NCBI GenBank assembly: GCA_020444775.1
Contig: JAGRHX010001007.1
Location: forward strand, 1 to 10,809
DNA length: 10,809 nucleotides
DNA from: Gammaproteobacteria bacterium
Lineage (GTDB): Bacteria; Pseudomonadota; Gammaproteobacteria; HK1
Direction: 5' to 3'
Shown here piece by piece: positions 1 to 6,099 of the stretch; position 1 is the stretch's first letter; each line of letters starts with the position of its first letter. Made by a program: the position numbers and the translations under genes. The notes under the pieces are model-generated. The model ran no database searches, was not told where the DNA came from, and was given only the letters and a program-made list of their open reading frames with translations.

Positions 1-1
1 C

Positions 2-2098
2 CTGCTCGAGCAGCTCGGCGCCCGGGTGCCCATGCCAAAGCTGCTCGCGGCGCTGGAGCGTCTGGAACGGCAGGGCCTGGTGTTCGAGGCGGCAGGCGAG
101 ACGCCGGTGCACTCGCCGGTCTGGGACGCCATGGGGCTGGCCGCGAAGCCGGCGCTGGCGGCGTTGGCCCGTACCCCCATCCATGTGGTGAGCCTCGGGG
201 CGGTTCCGTCCGACGAGGTCAGGGCGGCGTTCATGGCGGCTGGTGAGGGCCTGGGTATCCGCACCGGCGAGCGTGGCATGCGTGTGGTGTTCACCGATTC
301 CTACCGTCATCCGGAGCTGGCCGAGATCAATCGACAGCAGCTCGAGCACCGGCAGCCGTGGATGCTGGTTCGCTGCGGCGGTCTGCAGACCTGGGTCGGC
401 CCAATTTTCGTACCCGGGATGGGGGCGTGCTGGCAGTGTCTGGAATCACGTCTGCGCTATAACCGGCAGCTCGAGTATTTTCTCGGCCGCCAGCGTGGCG
501 AGGATCGGATCTACCCGGCGCGCGCGCTGAGCGGCGCGAACCTGCAGTCCTCGGTCGGGTTGGCCGTGCTCGAGCTGGCGCGCTTCTTCGCCCGCGATCG
601 GGATACGCTGATCGACCAGATCCTGTGCCTGGATCTGAACGACGCGGCGCTCGAACGTCATCGGGTCGTGCGTCGTCCGCAGTGTCAGGCCTGTGGCGAG
701 CCGGCGGACGCCGATCCACGTGTCAACCTCGTGTCCCGTCCGGTGAGCGACGAGGACGCTGACGCCGACGACGATGCGCGCGCCCGTCTGCTGGCCCGGA
801 CCTGGCAGCAACTGCAGGTGCACGTGAGCCCGATCACCGGCGTGGTGACGTCGTTGACCCGGCGCGAGGATTCGCCCGAGCAGGGCAGTCACAACTACCT
901 TGCTGGTCATTACTTCCCTACGCTGCGACCGGACGCCCGCGCGTTGATGGCAGGGCAAGTGGCGCGTAGCGGTGGCAAGGGGGCCAGCGATCTCGAGGCG
1001 CGGGTGGTCGCGGTGTGCGAGTCCATCGAACGCTATAGCGGCATCTGGTGGGGAGACGAAGCGGTTCACACCGACACCTTGTCCAACCTGGGGGACCAGG
1101 CGGTCTCCATCCAGTCATTGTGCCTGTACAGCGATCGGCAGTATGCGGAGCGTGACCTGACCAACCCCAAGGTGATGAACGAGCGTGAGCTGGTGCCGGA
1201 GCTGCTCCCACTGGACCAGCCCATCGGTTGGGTCCGTGCCTGGTCTTTGACCCACGAGCGCGAGCGCCTGGTACCCGCTGCCTACTGCTATTACGGCTAT
1301 CGTGACGGTAACCGCTACTTCTGTGGCGCCGACAGCAATGGCTGCGCGGCGGGACCGAGCCTGGAGCATGCGATCCGGTCCGGGTTGCTGGAGCTGATCG
1401 AGCGAGATGCAGTGGCGCTATGGTGGTACAACCGTGTGCGCCGCCCGTCGCTCGCCGGTGAGACTTTCGGTGTGGCCTACTGGGCCGAGATGCAGCGCCA
1501 CTATGCCGACAATCTAAAGCGCGATCTGCACGTGCTCGATATCAGCTCAGACCTGGGTGTGCCGGTGTACGTTGCCGTTTCGAGGCGAAAAGACTATCCG
1601 GTGGAGGACATCCTGGTCGGCTTCGGTTGTCATCTGGATCCGGCCACCGCGCTGCTCCATGCGCTCAAGGAAGCGAATCAATATCTACCTGCGTTGACCA
1701 CCTTCAAGCCCAGCGGCGAGACGGTGTATCGCTTCATGCCGCAGGACACCGTGCACTGGTGGCAGACGGCCACCTACGCCAATCAGCCCTATTTGACCCC
1801 GTTGCCCGAGCTGGCCCCGCGGACCCGCGCCGACTTCCAGGATCTGCGCAGTGACGATGTGCGGGAGGACGTACGCATGCTGGTTTCGCGTCTTGCCGAG
1901 GTCGGTCTGGAGACGCTGGTCATCGACCAGACCCGACCGGATATCGGACTGCCGGTGGCACGGGTCATCGTGCCCGGTCTACGTCATTTCTGGCGTCGTC
2001 TCGCGCCGGGGCGGCTCTATGAGGTGCCGGTGGGGCAGGGCTGGCTGCCATGTGCCCACGATGAGAGCGAGCTCAATCCCATCGCCTGCTTTGTCTGA
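2..2098 (+). CDS. Fused TOMM cyclodehydratase: leader-binding/E1-like domain + YcaO (5'-truncated)
   Basis: Likely an ATP-dependent peptide cyclodehydratase that turns Cys/Ser/Thr of a ribosomal precursor into thiazoline/oxazoline rings. The reading frame is open to the window edge and the first codons (LLEQLGARVPMPKLL) already look like the middle of a domain, so the true start lies upstream; GTG at 26 and ATG at 32 are internal. Numbering from the GTG at 26: residues 1-230 match the TOMM leader-peptide-binding/E1-like type, with GPIFVPGMGACWQC near 126-138 and two CxxC pairs (C135/C138 and C220/C223) likely to bind structural zinc. Residues from about 275 to the end are a YcaO domain: SPITGVVTSL, ESIERYSG (332-339) and LLELIERDAVALWWYNR (E456, E459), the acidic ATP/Mg-binding signatures. 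The C-terminus reads ELNPIACFV, so the PxPxP tail of many TOMM YcaO proteins is absent. The frame shows 698 codons; the fused family is usually somewhat longer, so perhaps 50-80 residues are missing. First visible gene of a four-gene operon. Confidence 0.9.
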   Translation: MLEQLGARVPMPKLLAALERLERQGLVFEAAGETPVHSPVWDAMGLAAKPALAALARTPIHVVSLGAVPSDEVRAAFMAAGEGLGIRTGERGMRVVFTDSYRHPELAEINRQQLEHRQPWMLVRCGGLQTWVGPIFVPGMGACWQCLESRLRYNRQLEYFLGRQRGEDRIYPARALSGANLQSSVGLAVLELARFFARDRDTLIDQILCLDLNDAALERHRVVRRPQCQACGEPADADPRVNLVSRPVSDEDADADDDARARLLARTWQQLQVHVSPITGVVTSLTRREDSPEQGSHNYLAGHYFPTLRPDARALMAGQVARSGGKGASDLEARVVAVCESIERYSGIWWGDEAVHTDTLSNLGDQAVSIQSLCLYSDRQYAERDLTNPKVMNERELVPELLPLDQPIGWVRAWSLTHERERLVPAAYCYYGYRDGNRYFCGADSNGCAAGPSLEHAIRSGLLELIERDAVALWWYNRVRRPSLAGETFGVAYWAEMQRHYADNLKRDLHVLDISSDLGVPVYVAVSRRKDYPVEDILVGFGCHLDPATALLHALKEANQYLPALTTFKPSGETVYRFMPQDTVHWWQTATYANQPYLTPLPELAPRTRADFQDLRSDDVREDVRMLVSRLAEVGLETLVIDQTRPDIGLPVARVIVPGLRHFWRRLAPGRLYEVPVGQGWLPCAHDESELNPIACFV

Positions 2099-2101
2099 GG
2101 A
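2096..2101 (+). promoter_or_regulatory. Ribosome binding site of the SagB-type gene
   Basis: TGAGGA overlaps the stop codon of the YcaO gene and sits 6 nt before the GTG at 2108. The ATG at 2101 is out of frame with the dehydrogenase. This supports GTG 2108 as the start and suggests translational coupling. Confidence 0.6.
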
Positions 2102-2107
2102 TGCCCC

Positions 2108-3568
2108 GTGACCCACGAAGTGCTGCTGTCCTACATCGATGGCCTTGTCGCCTCCACCACAGACGATGGCGCCTATGTCATCGAGACGCCGCCCAGCGCC
2201 TTCAGGCCGGGCTTGCGTATATCGCCGTGTAGCGAGGGACTGTCGCGAGCGCTGTCACGCTTTGCCCGGGACGGGGGCAGCAGCATGGAGGCGCTCTATC
2301 CGGACGTGCTCACCAGCGACGGTCCTGGTGGGTTGCCACGACTGCAGCAGGCGATCGGGCGCCTCGCCCAACATGCGATGCTCGCAACCACCCTGGTCAG
2401 TGACGGTGAGCCCCTGGCGACCCTGCATCCGGTCTCGGCACTGTTCGACATGCGACCGAAGAAGGTGCCCGAGGGCGCCGCGTACAGGCTTTCCAAGTTC
2501 GCCTGCTGGCATGTGCGAGACGGTGTCGCAAGGCTCATCTCACCTTGTGGACACGCCGAGTTGCGGCTGCGCTCACCGAAGGCCAGTGCCTTTCTACACC
2601 TACTCGCCAGCGACGTGTCCGCACACACCCTGCAACAAGACAGTGGTCTGTCGCCCGAGGTGGTCGGGAGTCTGCTCGGCTTCCTGCACAGCATGGACGC
2701 GCTGGTCAGCGTGTCAGCAGACCAGCCCGATCCCGAGCAGAGCACGGCCAGCCTTGCGCAATGGGATTTTCACGACCTGCTGTTCCACTCGCGTAGCCGG
2801 CTCGGTCGACACGATGGTCCTTTTGGCGGGACCTTCCCCTTCAAGGATCGATTCCAGATGTTGCCGGTGCAGAAGCCGCGCATGAGCAACGACGTGGTTG
2901 CGCTGTCGCGGCCCGATCTGGACGTCCTCGCCGACAGCGAGCCGGCGTTCACCCGTATCCTGGAAGCACGCGAGTCGATTCGCGAGCAGGACAACGACAA
3001 TCCAATCACGCTCGAACAGCTCGCCGAGTTCCTGTACCGGACCGCTCGCGTGAAACAGGTCGCGGAGCAGGCGGGCGTATGCTGGAAACCGACGCCCGGC
3101 GGCGGCGCGTTGCATGAGATCGAGATATATCCGCTGGTCGAGAACTGCCGTGGCCTGGCGCGAGGGTTGTATCACTATCGGGCGCTGGACCATGAGCTGG
3201 TCAAGGTCGCCGAGCCGGGCCCGGAGCTGGATTCGCTGTCCAACATCATGGCCATCACCGGCACCTTGCAGCAGCCGTCGCAGATTGGCTTGATTCTCGC
3301 CGCGCGCTTTCAGCGGGTACAGTTCAAGTACCAGTCGATGGCCTATGCGGTGATGTTGAAGAATCTGGGCGCGATGTATCAGACCATGTATCTGGTCGCC
3401 ACGGCGATGCAGCTTGCGCCCTGCGCGCTCGGTGGCGGACATGCCGACCTTTTCTCGCGCGCGGCCGGGCTGGATTATCTGGAAGAGAGCTCGATCGGGG
3501 AATTCATGCTCGGCACACGCGCGGCGCAGCGCACCCGGACCGACCCGAACGTCAGCGGTGGGCATTGA
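2108..3568 (+). CDS. SagB-type FMN-dependent azoline dehydrogenase
   Basis: Nitroreductase-fold protein of the SagB/McbC type, which uses FMN to oxidise peptide azolines to aromatic azoles; it should act in the cytoplasm with the adjacent YcaO protein. The 486-residue chain has a variable N-terminal part (about 1-140), a probable winged-helix-like stretch (about 145-200, inferred), the family hallmark WDFHDLLFHSRSRLGRHD followed by GGTFPF (about 218-245), and a C-terminal nitroreductase domain from about 275. In that domain I see the FMN-site-like RESIRE, PTPGGGALHEIEIYPLVE, and ALGGGHADLF with GEFMLGTR near the end. The Lys-Tyr pair K407-Y408 (FKYQSMAY) corresponds to the catalytic Lys-Tyr known in McbC-type dehydrogenases, so the enzyme is probably active. 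It starts 9 nt after the YcaO stop, and its TGA shares one base with the next ATG (TGATG). A GTG start is used. Confidence 0.9.
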   Translation: MTHEVLLSYIDGLVASTTDDGAYVIETPPSAFRPGLRISPCSEGLSRALSRFARDGGSSMEALYPDVLTSDGPGGLPRLQQAIGRLAQHAMLATTLVSDGEPLATLHPVSALFDMRPKKVPEGAAYRLSKFACWHVRDGVARLISPCGHAELRLRSPKASAFLHLLASDVSAHTLQQDSGLSPEVVGSLLGFLHSMDALVSVSADQPDPEQSTASLAQWDFHDLLFHSRSRLGRHDGPFGGTFPFKDRFQMLPVQKPRMSNDVVALSRPDLDVLADSEPAFTRILEARESIREQDNDNPITLEQLAEFLYRTARVKQVAEQAGVCWKPTPGGGALHEIEIYPLVENCRGLARGLYHYRALDHELVKVAEPGPELDSLSNIMAITGTLQQPSQIGLILAARFQRVQFKYQSMAYAVMLKNLGAMYQTMYLVATAMQLAPCALGGGHADLFSRAAGLDYLEESSIGEFMLGTRAAQRTRTDPNVSGGH

Positions 3569-4428
3569 TGTCCGCGCTGCTATCGGGTATCGAGCCGACG
3601 CCACTGATCAAGGGCGATGGTCCGGAGATATGGGGGCGCTGTAGCGAGGGCGACGGCGACCGGGTGCTGTGGCTGCACGGTTACACCCTGGATTCCAGCT
3701 CCTGGGGCGCGATGTGGGAACGGCTTCCGGGCTGGCGTCATATCGGTCTGGACTTTCCCGGTCATGGTCGCTCGGCGGACATCGACGCGAGCGTGTCGCT
3801 GGATGGGATCGGCCGACGGCTGGCGCGGTTTTGCGAGGAGCACGATGTCCGGCATCTGATTGCGCTCTCCTTTGGCACGGTGGCCGCGCTGCAGACGGCG
3901 ATGACGGTGCCGGACCATTTCCGCACGTTGGTGCTGGCCGGGCCGACGATCGCAGGAGGACCGCAGGATCCCCAGGTGCAACAGGCCTATATGCAACTGT
4001 TCAGCCGTTACATGCAGGGACAGCGTGGTGAGGCCCTGCGTCAGTGCTGGATGAATTGCGTCGCCTGGCGTGGCGTGGAGACGGTCCCGGGTCTGGAGGA
4101 CGCCCTTGGCAGCCTGGTGACGCGCCATCGTTGGGCAGAGCTCGAGGGCTTCGTCATCCGCAACGTCTTCATGCCGGAGCAGGACCTGGAGCAGGTGCGA
4201 CGGATTCGCGCCGCGAGCCTGCTGATCGTCGGCGATCAGGAGCTGGAGGCGTTCGTGCAATGCGCCGATACGCTGGCCGGGCTGCTGCCGGACAATCGGC
4301 GTCTGCAGCTGCGAGACACGCACCATCTGTGCCTGCTGCAGTCTCCCGATCAGGCGGCAGGACCCATCGGCCGGCTGCTGGCCGAGCACGCGGCGCAGCT
4401 GCCGCAGATCATCGGTGAGAGCGCTTGA
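3568..4428 (+). CDS. Alpha/beta hydrolase in the TOMM-like operon
   Basis: Alpha/beta-hydrolase fold protein of 286 residues, a normal length for the single-domain family. Visible elements in order are VLWLHGYTLDSSSWG (HG oxyanion-hole motif), LDFPGHGRS, the nucleophile elbow ALSFG with S101, IVGDQE with likely acid D223, and DTHHLCLLQSP, where H253 falls at the catalytic-His spacing to the final Pro. All three catalytic residues therefore appear present. The elbow is A-L-S-F-G rather than G-x-S-x-G, which small residues tolerate. No signal peptide is seen, so it is probably cytoplasmic. The ATG overlaps the upstream stop by one base and GGTGGG lies 5 nt before it; a TTG three bases earlier is a poorer choice. 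Substrate unknown: by context it could cleave an ester or thioester intermediate, act as an acyltransferase or peptidase on the modified peptide, or edit products of the following LuxE-like enzyme. Those roles are inference. Confidence 0.85.
   Translation: MSALLSGIEPTPLIKGDGPEIWGRCSEGDGDRVLWLHGYTLDSSSWGAMWERLPGWRHIGLDFPGHGRSADIDASVSLDGIGRRLARFCEEHDVRHLIALSFGTVAALQTAMTVPDHFRTLVLAGPTIAGGPQDPQVQQAYMQLFSRYMQGQRGEALRQCWMNCVAWRGVETVPGLEDALGSLVTRHRWAELEGFVIRNVFMPEQDLEQVRRIRAASLLIVGDQELEAFVQCADTLAGLLPDNRRLQLRDTHHLCLLQSPDQAAGPIGRLLAEHAAQLPQIIGESA
4414..4421 (+). promoter_or_regulatory. Ribosome binding site deciding the LuxE-like start
   Basis: GGTGAGAG inside the end of the hydrolase gene lies 9 nt before the in-frame GTG at 4431 but only 3 nt before the alternative TTG at 4425. 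The spacing favours GTG 4431. Confidence 0.5.
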
Positions 4429-4430
4429 GT

Positions 4431-5864
4431 GTGATTTCAGAGCGTACAGGGACGGCGGTTCAAGCTTCGCCACACGGTGTCCGGGTCGTCGACCCGGAGC
4501 TGGAGCGGATCCGCGAGGTGCTGTTGTCGCGGCTGCTCGAGTTCGCGCGTCGTTGGAGTCAGGGTCAGCCCATCGATCCGGATTGGGAACAGGTCCGTCA
4601 CGAGGCCATTCGTTTCAACCATCGTCACTACCTGGCACGGATTCCGGTCTATGCGGGGCTGGCCGAGTCAGCGGGCCTGCGGCCCGACGCGGACGCCGCC
4701 GATGAGGACACCGACGAGCTGCTGGATCTGATCGTCAACGAGCTGCTGGTGACCGATGCGGTGTTCAAGTCCTACGACCCTGCCTGGTTGCAGACAGGGG
4801 ATTTCGGGCGCATGACCCGCTGGTTGGGTGAGATCCATGCCACTGAACTGAGCGCGCCGCCCGAGCATGGGCTGGCTGGGGTGCGTGAGTGGTCGAGCTG
4901 GCTGGCCGGTCAGGGCGTGCATCTGAGCTATTCCAGTGGTACCTCCGGTCGCATGTCTTTCGTGCCGCGCGACGCGCGTGCGTTCAAGGCGCTGATGGAG
5001 AACAGCCGCAGCTACGCGCGCACCGATTGGTTCATGGATCCGCAGACCGGGAGGCCGCGCCGATTCGCCTGCCTGATAGCCGGGCCGCGCGGTCACGGTC
5101 TGGGCATACTCGGTGCTGCCGCGGGTCTGGCGCGACTGGCGGTTCGTGCGCACTATCACCTCGACCTCGATGTCGGCGGGCAACAGCTCGAGCAGGCCAG
5201 CCAGCTGGACGCCGAGCGTCTGAATCAGGTGTTCGGGTTGTCCGACCAGGCCCAGGCCCAGGCCGCGGCGCGAACCGTGGCATTCCTGGACGAGTGCACC
5301 GAGCAGGCTCTGCCAGTGCTTGTGTTCGGCCCGCCTTTCCTGCTGAGGCGGATGTGTCTGGGGATCCGCGAGGCGGGCGGTTGCCGTCCGCTACGAACTG
5401 GCAGCATGGTGTCCTCCGGTGGCGGCTGGAAATCGTTCAGCAACGAACGAATCAGCGCGGCGCAGCTGCGTGCCATGGTTGACGAGGTGCTCGGTCTGTC
5501 CGGAGTCGGCGATGCATCCGTGGCCGGCGATGGCTTTGTCGATGCTTATTCGACCGCGGAGCTGAATTGCACCTTGATGAGCTGCGCGTACGGCCGCTAC
5601 CACGTGCCGCCTCTGGTCGAGCCGTTGGTGCTGGACGAGGACTACCTGGGGGCCATCGGCACGACCGGGCGTGGCCTGCTCGGTTTCCTGGACCCCTTTG
5701 CAACCTCCTATCCCGGTTTCTTTGTCACCGGCGACATCGCCGAGCTGGGCCGCGGACGATGTGAGTGCGGTCTGGACGGTTACCACATCAGCGGCGAGAT
5801 CCAGCGGGCTCGAGCCCATGAGGTGAAGGGCTGCGGCGGGGTGCTTGCCTCCCTGCTCACCTGA
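4431..5864 (+). CDS. LuxE-like acyl-protein synthetase (adenylating enzyme)
   Basis: Member of the ANL-like adenylating group resembling LuxE, the enzyme that activates a fatty acid as acyl-AMP and takes it onto its own cysteine for reduction in bioluminescence. Visible in the 477-residue product: RHEAIRFNHRHYLARIPVY and LVTDAVFKSYD near the N-terminus, resembling the LuxE entry region; the Ser/Thr/Gly-rich phosphate-binding loop SSGTSG (168-173); LVFGPPFLLRRM; STAELNC (A5-like); YPGFFVTGD with G434-D435 (A7-like, ribose contact); and CECG, ISGEIQRARAHEVKGCGG at the end. C468 lies nine residues from the C-terminus, a position similar to the acylated Cys of LuxE. The protein is about 100 residues longer than LuxE. 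No luxC or luxAB is present, so light production is unlikely. It begins 2 nt after the hydrolase stop. It may activate a carboxylate (free acid or peptide C-terminus) for the TOMM-like product; the substrate is unknown. An acyl-CoA-ligase-like or phenylacetate-CoA-ligase-like activity is the main alternative. Confidence 0.78.
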   Translation: MISERTGTAVQASPHGVRVVDPELERIREVLLSRLLEFARRWSQGQPIDPDWEQVRHEAIRFNHRHYLARIPVYAGLAESAGLRPDADAADEDTDELLDLIVNELLVTDAVFKSYDPAWLQTGDFGRMTRWLGEIHATELSAPPEHGLAGVREWSSWLAGQGVHLSYSSGTSGRMSFVPRDARAFKALMENSRSYARTDWFMDPQTGRPRRFACLIAGPRGHGLGILGAAAGLARLAVRAHYHLDLDVGGQQLEQASQLDAERLNQVFGLSDQAQAQAAARTVAFLDECTEQALPVLVFGPPFLLRRMCLGIREAGGCRPLRTGSMVSSGGGWKSFSNERISAAQLRAMVDEVLGLSGVGDASVAGDGFVDAYSTAELNCTLMSCAYGRYHVPPLVEPLVLDEDYLGAIGTTGRGLLGFLDPFATSYPGFFVTGDIAELGRGRCECGLDGYHISGEIQRARAHEVKGCGGVLASLLT

Positions 5865-5955
5865 GACGCGCAAGATCGAAGGCCGACCGCGCACGGCGAA
5901 TCCGTGGCGTACAGTCACTACTGGAAGATCCGGGGCTAAAGATTGGTGTGCCGAG

Positions 5956-6011
5956 GTCGCCATAGATCAAATCCTATTGGCGACTCCTAATGGCGACTGG
6001 GGCCGGTCGCC
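5956..6011. repeat. Cluster of GTCGCC / GGCGAC inverted and direct copies
   Basis: GTCGCCAT at 5956-5963 is an exact inverted match to ATGGCGAC at 5990-5997. A third copy, GGCGACT, is at 5979-5985 in direct repeat with GGCGACT at 5992-5998, and GTCGCC recurs at 6006-6011. Four copies in 56 nt in alternating orientation could be a protein-binding array near a promoter, or a foldable 5' leader. The 6-mer is GC-rich, so chance is not excluded. Confidence 0.4.
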
Positions 6012-6037
6012 AGCGCGGCCAGGATGGCCGCGGACCG
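6004..6037 (+). terminator. Strong GC-rich hairpin, possible terminator or leader structure
   Basis: CGCGGCCA (6014-6021) and TGGCCGCG (6025-6032) form a perfect 8-bp stem around the loop GGA. The stem is extended by CGGTC (6004-6008) pairing with GACCG (6033-6037) across a 5-nt bulge. No T-run follows, so this is not a classical intrinsic terminator. It could end the biosynthetic operon with Rho, stabilise a 3' end, or fold in the leader of the GGDEF-EAL mRNA, whose proposed start is about 60 nt downstream. Confidence 0.4.
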
Positions 6038-6039
6038 CC

Positions 6040-6075
6040 GCCCTGGTCGTCCGCAACGCCCTGGTCGTCCGCAAC
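6040..6075. repeat. Perfect 18-bp tandem duplication
   Basis: Two adjacent identical 18-nt units occupy 6040-6057 and 6058-6075 (unit begins GCCCTGGTCG and ends CCGCAAC); the periodicity holds from 6039. It looks like a recent slippage or duplication event. As the unit is a multiple of three, all six frames stay open across it, which helps explain spurious open frames here. Confidence 0.9.
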
Positions 6076-6090
6076 AATGCCAGCCCAACT

Positions 6091-6095
6091 GGAAG
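6091..6095 (+). promoter_or_regulatory. Possible ribosome binding site for the GGDEF-EAL gene
   Basis: GGAAG lies 4 nt before the GTG at 6100 (within GGAAGAG 6091-6097). The spacing is short but it is the only purine-rich element preceding an in-frame start just upstream of the signal peptide. Confidence 0.35.
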
Positions 6096-6099
6096 AGCC

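Larger units (their letters stand above)
5865..6099. other. Intergenic gap between LuxE-like and GGDEF-EAL genes
   Basis: This 235-nt stretch follows the last stop of the operon and holds no convincing gene. It contains a GC-rich hairpin, inverted and direct copies of a GTCGCC 6-mer, and an 18-bp tandem duplication, each listed separately. The frame of the GGDEF-EAL gene stays open through it back to 5845, but that part encodes low-complexity, Arg/Pro-rich sequence unlike the sensor domain and overlaps the LuxE-like gene. The best promoter-like pair I can see is TTGGTG (5943-5948) and TCAAAT (5967-5972), 18 nt apart, which is weak. Confidence 0.6.

Noticed and set aside
3580..4473. Antisense open frame of 297 codons opposite the alpha/beta hydrolase.
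   Set aside because: Mirror of a real gene with an intact catalytic triad; the antisense product has no recognisable motifs.
4431..5864. Possibility that the LuxE-like gene marks a bioluminescence (lux) operon.
   Set aside because: No luxC, luxD, luxA or luxB-like gene is present, and its neighbours are azole-forming enzymes.
5943..5972. Sigma-70-like promoter TTGGTG with TCAAAT, 18 nt apart.
   Set aside because: Both boxes match the consensus poorly; kept only as a remark in the intergenic entry and not called as a promoter.
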